Assembly (NCBI RefSeq): GCF_964340395.1
Contig: NC_135560.1
Coordinates: 755,001 to 819,000 of the forward strand
DNA: 64,000 bases
DNA from: Glandiceps talaboti
Taxonomy: Eukaryota; Hemichordata; Enteropneusta; Spengelidae
Direction of reading: 5' to 3'
Shown here one piece after another: positions 45,167 through 55,958 of this stretch. The notes below the pieces were generated by a model. It saw only the letters and a list, made by a program, of their open reading frames with translations. It was not told where the DNA came from and ran no database searches. The translations under genes were made by a program, and so were the position numbers. The stretch's first letter is position 1. Every line of letters begins with the position of its first letter.

Positions 45167-46272
45167 TTTGGTATCGTACTAGATGAACACTTAGATTTTA
45201 CAGTAACTGCGAGTATGTTAGCAGATTTAGCTGGTTGGGCTTTGGGTTTAATTTGTTCTAAGTTTAAATATCTTTAAAATATGGGTTTTAATACTTTCAC
45301 AAAGCTTTTTGATGCATCAGTTGTTCCCATTCTAGATTATTGTTCTGCCATTTGGGGTTTTGATAACTTTACAACATCTGATGCTATACAAAACATAGCA
45401 TTACACTTTTTTCTCAGTGTCCATAAATTTGCCCCAAACTTGCGGTACTTGGTGATATGGGTTGGTACATGTGTAGTACTCATAGGTGGTGTAGTATGGT
45501 ACGATACTGGAATAGATTACATAATCTAGAAGACGATAGACTAACAAAGAAAAATTTTGTTTGGGACCTTTTACTGAGTGCTGGTAACTGGTCAGCAGAA
45601 ATGTACAACATTTTTGAGAGTTTAAATATTGATGATGTGACCCCTTCTGATATGGCCAGACACAGAAAACAGAAAATCTACACTGAAGGTTGGCACAACA
45701 ATATTTTTAACAAGCCTAAACTCAGTACTTATTGCACGTTTAAGACTACGTATTGTGTGGAAGGATATCTAAATCTGGACCTATCAAGGTCCGAACGGTC
45801 CCTTCTTGCCCTGTTTCGATTAGGAATTTTACCATTAAGGAAAGGAACAGGTCGCTTCAGAGGTGAAGCGCTAAACACATGTAGATTTTGTGACTTAAAC
45901 AAGATTGAGGACGAACTTCATCTTATTTTCCATTGTTCACTTTACAATGATATTCATCATATTCTTTTGAACAATGTAAGAATCGCTTGTCCCGAATTTC
46001 CTACCTTCAACGATACCAGAAAGTTGAACCACATCATGACTAAACATCCAAGACTCATTTCAAAATTTGTTCAAGGGCCTTCAACAGAAAGTGTGATATA
46101 CTGTATGTACAAAGTACCTAACGTATTATGTTACATTGCGATAGTTTTTGGATGTAGTCTGCTTTTTTCTTTCAACAGTGTTACCTGTAAATATTGCACA
46201 CTGAATGTAGTGACTTGTAAGCCTGTTGGGCTGGGTAATTCCTTGTTTCGACTTGCATTCTTTTGTTACTAA
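45167..46272 (+). pseudogene. Retrotransposon ORF2 C-terminal region
   Basis: After the stop, FGIVLDEHLDF and KLFDASVVPILDYCSAIWGF continue the thumb. A second stop lies at about 45276 and a frame change near 45455. The open frame 45457-46272 carries LLALFRLGILPLRKGTGRFR and the Cys/His motif CRFCDLNKIEDELHLIFHC, typical of the C-terminus in this superfamily. The element ends about 46 bp later. Confidence 0.8.
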
Positions 46273-46318
46273 TATGTTATGTGATTACATGTCACTCTAA
46301 TAAACATACTACTACTAT

Positions 46319-46830
46319 TTCCTGAGATACCGAGCTACATAAATGATTACAAGCCTTACAACAAACAGAGGTAGTTTGTTATCGAGTGAAATTGGAAAAG
46401 AACACAGTAAAAAGAGATGGTTCGAGGTCAATATAATACTTCCTAAACTTCTATCAAAAAGCTAAAAAGATAGAAGTTTTCTTTATTCATCTGTGCATTA
46501 GTGTGTAAAATTTGAAAATGATATGTCCATATTTGATGACATGAACTCCGCGCCCATTGTAAACCTATTTTAAGGCCAAGAAAAAAAAGAATTGTTTCTG
46601 GTGAGTTTGCATCACTTAAAACCCCGCCTCGATTTTCTTTTTTCTTGTGTTTGTCCAACAAATGCAGACTGCGGAGCCAGGGAAAAACACAAAATAAATG
46701 CACATGCGAATGTGATAGCTGCTGTACTGTATATCCATTTCCGAATAAAATCAATCAAACAATCCCTCCATGCAGTGAAAGACAATTTCAACATGATATC
46801 ATAAAGATAACTAATACCAACTGAACTTAC
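46319..46830 (+). repeat. Family B-prime-related fragment; empty site for the 57734-58054 MITE
   Basis: 'aaggccaagaaaaaaaagaa', 'ttgtttctggt', 'cttgtgtttgtccaac' and 'cagactgcggagc.aggg' match 57690-57730 joined to 58055-58120, without the MITE between them. It lies just downstream of exon b. Confidence 0.6.
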
Positions 46831-47063
46831 AATTTGTTGAATACCTCTTGTGTTTTGAGATAGCTGTTGTGATGTGCCACATTGGTTAATGTAATCAGGT
46901 TGTGGTAAGGCATCAGGTGATTGACTGCTTGGCTGCTTTCTACCAATATCTAATAGAGCAGAAGACTGGAACTGTTGGATTGGCTCAGTGGATGATGTTT
47001 GGTGGTCAATGACTGGTGAAGGGTGACTATGTAACGGTGAGACCTTTACTTTATTGTGATGAC
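46831..47063 (-). CDS. Host gene, internal exon b (233 nt)
   Basis: On the minus strand the acceptor tttcacacttattag and donor ATT|GTAAGTTCAG bound 233 nt. Entered in phase 1, it completes a Gly codon with exon a (G|GT) and stays open for 77 further codons, leaving in phase 0 into exon c. The protein begins HHNKVKVSPLHSHPSPV and includes QPDYINQ, and is rich in Ser, Gln, Pro and His without a folded-domain signature. DYINQ fits the Y-x-N SH2-ligand pattern. It is probably a disordered cytoplasmic or adaptor region; the family is not identified. Confidence 0.8.
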
Positions 47064-47247
47064 CTAATAAGTGTGAAATGAAATCAATAAAGATCTGTCT
47101 AAATAATCTACTTGACACATATAAACTAACACAACAAAAAACATGTGATGGTGTTCTATGTCATTTTTAGCCTTCCATTTTGTTGTTCTCGTTTACTATT
47201 ATTCATACCTTCCCTTTTGTTATTGTTTTTATATAACTAATAGGTTA

Positions 47248-48256
47248 AAAATACCGCCAATGGCGTTGTAGCACAACTGTACAGTTTTTAAAAATGTTTA
47301 TCCATATGCTAGTCCATGCTAACAATAGGTGTTCATTTCCTGAATCTAGTTGCCTATCCAACCATGTTGCTATCTTTGCGATATACACGATCATTTGACT
47401 GTTGCTATGGGCGTGGTCATATTGCTAGATATATTTGCATACATTTTTGAATGTATTTGTTCACCTGTGTATGAATTCCTGATATTATCTTTGCAATATA
47501 CGTGATGATTTGGCTGTTGCTATGGGCGTTGTCTTGTTGTTGGCAAATTTACATACATTTTTTGAATATTTATTCATTTGTCTATTAATCCCTGTTGTTA
47601 TCTTCACAATATATGTGATTATTTAGCTGTTGCTATGGGCATGGTCTTGTTGCTAGGCACATTTGCATACATTTTTTAAAATGTTTATTCATTTGTCTTT
47701 CAATTCCTGTTGTTACCTTCGCAATGTACATGATCATTTGGCTGTTACTATGGGCGTGGTCTTGTTGCTTGGCAAATTTACATACATTTTTTGAATGTTT
47801 ATTCAATAGTCTATTAATCCCTGTTATCTTTGTGAAATATTATTATTATTTTTATTATTTCATTATTTATTATTTTATTATTTTATTTCTTGTAAGAAAA
47901 CGCGCTACACATGCGTCTCAGCACGTTGTACAGACTGAAGTTTAAAAAATTGCAATAAAGTAAAGAAAATAACAGCACACAAAAAGGGACTAAGTGTAAA
48001 ACTGGCCGATTAAAATAATTCACAATGTATAAAAACAAACAAGTTAAAATCAATCACTTAAAATGTTGGCTAAAAAGATATGTCTTTAAACTACGTTTAA
48101 AAATGTCAACAGTCATTACATTTCTCATTTCAAATGGAAGTGAATTCCACAGAGAGGATTTACACACACACACACACACACAGACAGACAGACAGACAGA
48201 CAGATGCCAGGCGATCCCCTATAGCAATACTGAATCTCAGTTCAGTTGTTCTAAAA
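47248..48256 (+). mobile_element. Family A element, copy 5, split by a reverse LINE end
   Basis: The head is taccgccaatggcgttgtag then cacaactgtacag. 'ctgttgctatgggcgtggtc' blocks run to about 47837. After the nested LINE end, a CA/CAGA tract and the tail hairpin (gaatctcagttcag) with ttgttctaaaaaa follow. The next family A copy starts immediately after it. Confidence 0.8.
47838..48157 (-). mobile_element. LINE 3' fragment, minus strand, nested in family A
   Basis: The minus strand reads LWNSLPFEMRNVMTVDIFKR then SLKTYLFSQHFK and stop, the usual C-terminal end of a CR1/L2-type ORF2. An untranslated part of about 150 bp follows and ends in an ATA/ATTA-rich tail. Confidence 0.75.
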
Positions 48257-49102
48257 AATAGCACAATGGCATTGTAGCATTGTATTTGGCTGTTGCTATG
48301 GGTGTAGTGTTGTTGCTAGGGATATTTGCATACATTTTTGGAGTCTTTGTTCACTTACCTACCTATCCCTTTTGTTATCTTTGGAATATGCATTGTCATT
48401 TCATTGTTGCTTAGGCCATGGTCATGGTTGCTAGGACCAATTGTGTTGAAATGTTTTCAACAATAACTGCAGAATAATACCTCCAGAAACATTCCCACCA
48501 AGATTCAACCCCATTCACCATGCATTTTCAACATAAATGTTTTGGACCGAAATCGACATTTTTAGACCTAATTTGCATATCACTGATGTGACTACAGCGC
48601 CATCATGTTGTGACTACAGCTCCATCTACACATCTGTAGATGCATCCCCATTAAATTTCAGCCCAATCTGTTTGGTGTAGTTTTGTAATTATATATTTTG
48701 TAATTATATATTTTTTATCAAAAACTGCCACATTTTTATACTTAATTTGCATATCATTGATGGAATCATCATGTCATGAACAAGTTTTAATTTGAACACC
48801 CCTAAGAATGTTCCCACCAAATTCCAGACTGATCTACCCAGTACTTTTTGAGTGTAAGTTTTTCAACCAAATATCACATTTTTTACCTAAATCACATACA
48901 GGTGGTAAGACCATTTAGATGTGAACAATTTCCCAACTAGACACCCAAGGTATTATGCCCACCAAATATCATGCAATCGGCCAGCAGTATTTGACTTCAA
49001 GTTGTTTACATACACACACACACACATCCACACACAGATTGACAGACACACTTTTCCATGCCTTTAGCCCTACTGGCCCCTGTCAGTTCAGTTGTGCTAA
49101 AA
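48257..49102 (+). mobile_element. Family A element, copy 6
   Basis: The head is tagcacaatggcattgtagc, directly after the CTAAAAAA tail of the previous copy. The body blocks and a reduced CA tract (49013-49037) follow, with a diverged tail (ccctactggcccctgtcagt then tcagttgtgctaaaaa). Two copies in direct tandem suggest insertion of one into the end of the other. Confidence 0.8.
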
Positions 49103-49117
49103 ACTGACAAGCATGGC

Positions 49118-49769
49118 AAGTAATGTACCAATAGGCTAATTTACTACTGACAACAATTAATTTACCAACATATTAAATAATGACAGCATAGCGATTAACT
49201 TACCAACATGTTAAATAATGACAGCATAGCGATTAACTTACATGTTAAGTACTGACAGTATGACAAATATCTTACCAACATGTTAAGTACTGACAGTATG
49301 ACAAATATCTTACCAACATATTAAGTACTGACAGTATGACAAATATCTTACCAACATGTTAAGTACTGACAGTATGACAATTATCTTACCAACATGTTAA
49401 GTACTGACAGTATGACAATTATCTTACCAACATATTAAGTACTGACAGTATGACAATTATCTTACCAACATATTAAGTACTGACAGCATGGCAATTAACT
49501 TACCAACATATTAAGTACTGACAGTATGACAATTAACTTACCAACATGTTAAGTACTGACAGCATGACAATTATCTTACCAACATATTAAGTACTGACAG
49601 TATGGCAATTAACTTACCAACATGTTAAGTACTGACAGTATGACAATTATCTTACCAACATATTAAGTACTGACAGTATGACAATTAACTTACCAACATA
49701 TTAAGTACTGACAGTATGACAATTATCTTACCAACATATTAAGTACTGACAGTATGGCAATTAACTTAC
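49118..49769 (-). repeat. 38-bp minisatellite, about 17 copies, seeded by the exon a splice donor
   Basis: The plus-strand unit is accaacatattaagtactga then cagtatgacaattatctt. On the minus strand every unit reads GTTGGTAAGATAATTGTCAT..., and the rightmost unit coincides with the real exon a donor (CCTGTTG|GTAAGTTAATTG). The array therefore repeats the exon-intron boundary itself. Variants: caattaactt versus caattatctt, and catgtt versus catatt. Confidence 0.93.
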
Positions 49770-49865
49770 CAACAGGATCTATATAATCTACTTGGTCCAG
49801 TACATCCCGAGGTACCGGTTTAGGTCCCCATTCTCCACTGTCAAGATCCTGGTCAACTCTAGTAA
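49770..49865 (-). CDS. Host gene, internal exon a (96 nt)
   Basis: On the minus strand the acceptor gttgttttgtatgacacag precedes 96 nt ending at the donor GTTG|GTAAGT. After two bases of a split codon it reads TRVDQDLDSGEWGPKPVPRD and VLDQVDYIDPV and ends with one base; exon b supplies GT to make Gly. The sequence is acidic with one Trp. DYIDPV fits a Y-x-x-P pattern seen in Crk-type SH2 ligands. A further 5' exon must exist to the right (entry phase 1), but I could not find it in the window. Confidence 0.78.
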
Positions 49866-49949
49866 CTGTGTCATACAAAACAACAATATTTGTTGGATTA
49901 ACATTTTAATAGAGGCTATAACAAACAGATTTTATGCTTACCATACTGT

Positions 49950-50203
49950 GTCCCATTGTGGGGTCGGGGCACTGTGCCCCATTGTGGGCTTGGGGCACTG
50001 TGTCCCATTGTGGGGGTTGGGGCACTGTGTCCCATTGTGGGGTTGGGGCACTGTGTCCCATTCTGGGGTTGGGGCACTGTGTCCCGGCCATTGTGGGGAT
50101 TGGGGCACTGTGTCCCATTGTGGGGGTTGGGGCACTATGTCCCATTGTGGGGGTTGGGGCACTGTGTCCCATTGTGGGGTTGGGGCACTGTGTCCCATTT
50201 TCG
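49950..50203. repeat. 27/28-bp minisatellite, about nine copies
   Basis: The unit is cccattgtggggttggggca then ctgtgtc. One unit has an insertion (cccggccattg). It is GC-rich and strongly strand-biased in G, and gives long open frames on both strands that I consider artefacts. Confidence 0.92.
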
Positions 50204-50601
50204 GAACTGTGGTTGCCTTGCCGGCCATCCAATGATATTACGACTAACAAATTGCTAAGCCTAATTTTCCAATTTAGAATCCATTATAGACATTAGCAAG
50301 GACATGTTCAAAGTCTAAGTCTAATTCAAGCTGGGTATGGAGAACATTTTTAGTCATGCAACACAGAGGGCGTACTCCTGACCCAAGCTCACGTTACTTC
50401 ATATTCTTGCTTGGTGATGACTGACTACTCACATTTAATATAAAGTATTTTGTGAGTAATATATCATGTATTGGGGAGACGTGTCAACTAAGGATATAGG
50501 CATTGTAATATTATTTAATGTATAAGTTCATTAAAGTTGTTTATTCACACGTATAGTGTTGCATGATGTAAGTTTACAGAAATGTTAATTTTATCTCTGC
50601 T
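50204..50601. other. Unassigned sequence
   Basis: A non-repetitive spacer between two minisatellites. No exon with convincing paired splice sites was found. Confidence 0.4.
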
Positions 50602-53374
50602 TTAATACTGAGTCTAACCCCACCCACCTTCCCCATCACCACTGTGGCTAATACTGAGTCAAACCCCACCCACCTTCCCCATCACCACTGTGGCTAATAC
50701 TGAGTCAAACCCCACCCACCTTCCCCATCACCACCGTGACTAATACTGAGTCTAACCCCACCCACCTTCCCCATCACCACTGTGGCTAATACTGAGTCAA
50801 ACCCCACCCACCTTCCCCATCACCACCGTGACTAATACTGAGTCTAACCCCACCCACCTTCCCCATCACCACTGTGGCTAATACTGAGTCAAACCCCACC
50901 CACCTTCCCCATCACCACCGTGACTAATACTGAGTCTAACCCCACCCACCTTCCCCATCACCACCGTGGCTAATACTGAGTCAAACCCCACCCACCTTCC
51001 CCATCACCACTGTGGCTAATACTGAGTCAAACCCCACCCACCTTCCCCATCACCACCGTGACTAATACTGAGTCTAACCCCACCCACCTTCCCCATCACC
51101 ACTGTGGCTAATACTGAGTCAAACCCCACCCACCTTAATCCCCATCACCACCGTGGCTAATACTGAGTCAAACCCCTGGTCCACCTTCCCCATCATCACC
51201 GTGGCTAATACTGAGTCTAACCCCACCCACCTTCCCCATCACCACCGTGACTAATACTGAGTCTAACCCCACCCACCTTAATCCCCATCACCACCGTGGC
51301 TAATACTGAGTCAAACCCCACCCACCTTCCCCATCACCACCGTGACTACTGAGTCAAACCCCACCCACCTTCCCCATCACCACCGTGACTAATACTGAGT
51401 CAAACCCCACCCACCTTCCCCATCACCACCGTGGCTAATACTGAGTCACCCACCTTCCCCATCACCACCGTGGCTAATACTGAGTCACCCACCTTCCCCA
51501 TCACCACCGTGGCTAATACTGAGTCACCCACCTTCCCCATCACCACCGTGGCTAATACTGAGTCACCCACCTTCCCCATCATCACCGTGGCTAATACTGA
51601 GTCAAACCCCACCCACCTTCCCCATCACCACTGCGGCTAATACTGAGTCAAACGCCACCCACCTTCCCCATCATCACCGTGGCTAATACTGAGTCAAACC
51701 CCACCCACCTTCCCCATCACCACCGTGGCTAATACTGAGTCAAACCCCACCCACCTTCCCCATCACCACCATGGCTAATACTGAGTCAAACCCCTGGTCC
51801 ACCTTCCCCATCATCACCGTGGCTAATACTGAGTCAAACCCCACCCACCTTCCCCATCACCACTGTGGCTAATACTGAGTCAAACCCCTGGTCCACCTTC
51901 CCCATCATCACCGTGGCTAATACTGAGTCAAACCCCACCCACCTTCCCCATCACCACTGTGGCTAATACTGAGTCAAACACCACCCACCTTCCCCATCAC
52001 CACTGTGGCTAATACTGAGTCTAACCCCACCCACCTTCCCCATCACCACCGTGACTAATACTGAGTCAAACCCCACCCACCTTCCCCATCACCACCGTGG
52101 CTAATACTGAGTCAAACCCCACCCACCTTCCCCATCACCACCATGGCTAATACTGAGTCACCCACCTTCCCCATCACCACCATGGCTAATACTGAGTCAA
52201 ACCCCACCCACCTTCCCCATCACCACAGTGGCTAATACTGAGTCACCCACCTTCCCCATCACCACCATGGCTAATACTGAGTCAAACCCCACCCACCTTC
52301 CCCATCACCACAGTGGCTAATACTGAGTCACCCACCTTCCCCATCACCACCATGGCTAATACTGAGTCAAACCCCACCCACCTTCCCCATCACCACTGTG
52401 GCTAATACTGAGTCAAACCCCACCCACCTTCCCCATCACCACCGTGGCTAATACTGAGTCAAACCCCACCCACCTTCCCCATCACCACCGTGGCTAATAC
52501 TGAGTCAAACCCCACCCACCTTCCCCATCACCACCATGGCTAATACTGAGTCAAACCCCTGGTCCACCTTCCCCATCATCACCGTGGCTAATACTGAGTC
52601 GAACCCCACCCACCTTCCCCATCACCACTGTGGCTAATACTGAGTCAAACACCACCCACCTTCCCCATCACCACTGTGGCTAATACTGAGTCTAACCCCA
52701 CCCACCTCCCCATCACCACCGTGACTAATACTGAGTCAAACCCCACCCACCTTCCCCATCACCACCGTGGCTAATACTGAGTCAAACCCCACCCACCTTC
52801 CCCATCACCACCATGGCTAATACTGAGTCAAACCCCACCCACCTTCCCCATCACCACCGTGACTAATACTGAGTCAAACCCCACCCACCTTCCCCATCAC
52901 CACAGTGGCTAATACTGAGTCACCCACCTTCCCCATCACCACCATGGCTAATACTGAGTCAAACCCCACCCACCTTCCCCATCATCACCGTGGCTAATAC
53001 TGAGTCAAACCCCACCCACCTTCCCCATCACCACTGTGGCTAATACTGAGTCAAACCCCACCCACCTTCCCCATCACCACCGTGGCTAATACTGAGTCAA
53101 ACCCCACCCACCTTCCCCATCACCACCATGGCTAATACTGAGTCAAACCCCTGGTCCACCTTCCCCATCACCACCGTGGCTAATACTGAGTCAAACCCCA
53201 CCCACCTTCCCCATCACCACCGTGGCTAATACTGAGTCAAACCCCACCCACCTTCCCCATCACCACCGTGGCTAATACTGAGTCAAACCCCACCCACCTT
53301 CCCCATCACCACCGTGGCTAATACTGAGTCAAACCCCACCCACCTTCCCCATCACCACCATGGCTAATACTGAG
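50602..53374. repeat. 46-bp minisatellite, about 60 copies
   Basis: The unit is aaccccacccaccttcccca, tcaccaccgtggctaatact, gagtca. Variants include a 39-bp form lacking the aaacccc step, a 'cccctggtcc' form and single-base changes at accgtgg/actgtgg/accatgg/accgtga. Variant order repeats in blocks, so block duplication took place. The overlapping 13-residue open frames at 51400-51640 come from the 39-bp variant. Confidence 0.96.
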
Positions 53375-53645
53375 CATGTTAGCAGGCATGTAGTGTGATG
53401 TATTGAACTATTTTTGCCACTACAGAATTTAATTTTCTCCATGTCATTGTTAGCTACCTGTTTTATCAGCTTTGTACCTTGGCTTATACATTATTGCTGG
53501 AAATTTTCTATATCCTTTTCAGCATTTGGTGTTTATAGCTACAGGCTGTACAATGCTTGTTTATTCGTGTCATTATCATCTGTTATTCCTGCAGCTATAA
53601 TACAAGCTTATTTATCAATCTGTTCTGTAAATCTTCTGGAGTCAT
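53375..53645. other. Unassigned spacer
   Basis: The open plus frame 53414-53647 looks hydrophobic but has no supporting context; nothing else is seen. Confidence 0.4.
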
Positions 53646-53996
53646 GATGGGTGAATGACTAGCGTGACCGGCTTGGAATCTACAGGTTGCAGGTTCAAGC
53701 CCCGTCACTGCCTGCTGTTTGTTTCTGAGTGGTTAAAGTCCTTGGGCAAGATGTGAACCATGACTGTGCCTCAGTCAACCCAGCTGTATAACTGGGGACC
53801 TGGTAGGATGTAGGTTGCAATATGAAGGCTTTAATCCTATGCGCTTAAATGGCTGCAATGGGTTGTATGCTCCCCGGGGAGTTGAGGAAGACTAAAGGGC
53901 TGTTGTGCCATTTTGAACTGCTAAGCCAGGGTTAATAATTGTAAAGCGATTTGAGCAAGGAGTGGGAAAGCGCTATATAAGAAACCAACATTATTA

Positions 53997-54046
<50 letters not shown>

Positions 54047-54058
54047 GTTATTATTATA
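53646..54058 (+). mobile_element. tRNA-derived SINE with ATT tail
   Basis: The A box-like TAGCGTGACCGG (53660-53671, one mismatch) and B box GGTTCAAGCCC (53692-53702) form the promoter. A conserved body follows ('agtccttgggcaagatg', 'ctgtgcctcagtcaacccag', 'ctgtataa'), then a 3' part 'gtaaagcgatttgagcaagg' with 'aagcgctatataagaa', and ATT repeats from 53987. The 'gtaaagcg...gcgctatataa' end is shared by many animal SINE/LINE pairs. Confidence 0.85.
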
Positions 54059-54259
54059 ATTAAATCTTCGTTGGCTACTCGGCATTACCACAGTCGTTAA
54101 ATGTTCACAATGCTCAGCATTTATTCATTCCACTACTTTATGGCCTTTTCCTCTGGTTCAATTACCCCGATGCAGTTTATAGTCCGCTGAATAATATACA
54201 TTCAGCTCATTTTGAATACTAATTCATCACCTATCTATGTTTGCTGGTATCTCCAAACT
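54059..54259. other. Unassigned spacer
   Basis: No feature is supported. Confidence 0.4.
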
Positions 54260-54285
54260 AAGGTAGCTAGGTTAAAGACACCTGT

Positions 54286-54317
<32 letters not shown>

Positions 54318-54552
54318 TTCTTTTCGGATTACTGCAAATTATCCCCAGTATAAATTCACAAACCTAGCTATGTCTGCCAAGATCTCTCCAGGTAACTGCA
54401 CTTACAAACACCTGTGGGCTCCCCAAGTGTTCTTTTTGGAATACTGCAAATTCTCCCAAATACAAATTCACAACCTAGATATGTCTGAACGGATCTCCCC
54501 AGGTAGCTATGTTTACAGTCACCTGCCTTGCTCCATACCCCCCCCCCCCCCA
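54260..54552. repeat. Diverged 110-130 bp tandem repeat with poly-C tracts
   Basis: Three partial units begin aggtagctaggtt, aggtaactgcactt and aggtagctatgttt and share actgcaaatt, cctagctatgtctg and gatctccc blocks. The first holds a run of 28 C (54286-54313) and the third a run of 14 C (54538-54551). Confidence 0.8.
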
Positions 54553-55469
54553 ATTGTATTCAGGAGCACATATTGGGCCTATCTGCCGTGACCCCATGTA
54601 GCCCATACTCCTTACAGAGCCAAAATGTGTAGTTTGTATTTTGTATCATTTAATTTAGTAGTAAATTTGTTCCAGGACATTGTAAAAGCTCAATTTTCAA
54701 AGACTTAATTCTTAATTTCCTTCACTAACAGCTACAGTAACATCTACCAAATATGTAAGGTATAAAATTAGGTTGTTCCAAATGTTATCAACCCTATGAT
54801 TAGGAAAAGATCAGATGAACAGTTAACCCATGTATAGACAATGTTTAGTGAGCAGCACACACCTGTATACTTTTCTATGAGAGTATCACAATTTGGCCAT
54901 ATTTGATTCAATATATTTTAATATAGTATGTCACCGTTATACCAGGTTTAGTTTAAATCACCTGGTTCATGCCAGAGATATGAAGGTCATGTACAGAAGG
55001 ACTGACTAAACCATCAAATTTAATAGCCCTACAGACAGTGCAATGAACATTATTTTTAATTGGTGGAATTTATTTGAGACTAAATTACTCAATCATTCTG
55101 AATGGTGATATCACAAGATTAATATTGGTATTGCTCAGCAGCCAGACCCTGGCAGGTTAATTCAAACAAATTGTTTGACCTAGTGGCTAACTCAGAGAAA
55201 TGAGACCCCTTAAATATAAACAAATTACATTTGAACAGTTGTCACACTACACAGAGATTTAGGTAGTTATAATCAGAGCTGACTAAATCCACTATGCCTT
55301 GTTCTACAACTTTGAAGCAAAGATGACAACCGTATGTTTGCCACCAGTAAGCCCCATTTGTCTGTTTATGATGCATCCCCAGTGAGGCATACATTCTAAA
55401 GATGTGTCCAAAGTGTCAAATATGGCATCAAATATGCAAAAATAATGCGTAAACACGACCTCTGGTATG
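54553..55469. other. Unassigned AT-rich sequence
   Basis: About 0.9 kb with no supported exon or repeat. A weak resemblance to family C ('gccagagatatgaagg') lies near 54970. Confidence 0.4.
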
Positions 55470-55880
55470 TAATGAATTAATTGAAATTGAAGTATGTATT
55501 CTTAAGATATGGCCTAATTACCCAAAAATCATTAATTATGCAAATTATTCATTAACACTGTAAGGTACATCAACAAATTTTGTAGGACAAATGTATGTTG
55601 TTATGTTTAACGAATATACTAAATTATATTGAAATTGAAGTATACAGTCTTAAGATATTGTAATTAGTTGATTTCATTGATATGCAAATTTCCCTAATTA
55701 ACATGAACAGATCTCACTCAAAAACTAATCAGGTCTAGACATTACCCCAAACATTATATGTACCAAATTTCAATATAATTAAACCAGCCATTTTTAAGAA
55801 AATGATGACACAGACATACATACAGACAGACAGACAGGCAGACAGACATCCCCCTTTTAATACCTCCCGTACCCTTAAAA
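55470..55880 (+). mobile_element. Family B element, right-end fragment
   Basis: Two AT units, then aaaactaatcaggtctagac, a CAGA tandem and a partial hairpin (tacctcccgtacccttaaaa; the returning arm is lost). Same orientation as the 18010-19502 copy. Confidence 0.75.
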
Positions 55881-55958
55881 ATAAAGATGTACTCCCCTCC
55901 AATGCCTGTTGCTATGGTAACTGTTCTCGAAGGCAGATGATATCCTAAACCATTCCCT

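Larger units (their letters stand above)
41800..46318 (+). mobile_element. Non-LTR retrotransposon, CR1/Jockey-superfamily type, near full length but decayed
   Basis: In order there is an ORF1-like region with coiled coil, an AP-type endonuclease, a reverse transcriptase and a C-terminal Cys/His motif. A short 3' tail reads aataaacatactactactat (46298-46318). At least seven frame breaks or stops separate the pieces. It lies in the 11.5-kb intron between exons b and c, in antisense orientation to the host gene. Confidence 0.9.

Noticed and set aside
49792-50296. Gly/His/Cys-rich open frames in the 27-bp array
   Set aside because: GC-rich repeat without stops in several frames at once. Only the short segment at 49770-49865 on the minus strand has exon-like borders.
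50602-53374. Splice-like motif (AAG then GTGGGT) in each unit of the 46-bp array on the gene strand
   Set aside because: The acceptor side is weak, the motif is not tied to a real exon border, and no phase-compatible exon was found beside the array.
53414-53647. Hydrophobic plus-strand frame resembling a membrane protein
   Set aside because: AT-rich DNA gives hydrophobic translations by default. No splice sites, repeats of the frame or neighbours support it.
54370-54600. Small exon candidates next to the poly-C repeat (GTAAGTGCAG on the minus strand)
   Set aside because: The donor-like text lies in a tandem repeat, and no acceptor with an open, phase-matching exon accompanies it.
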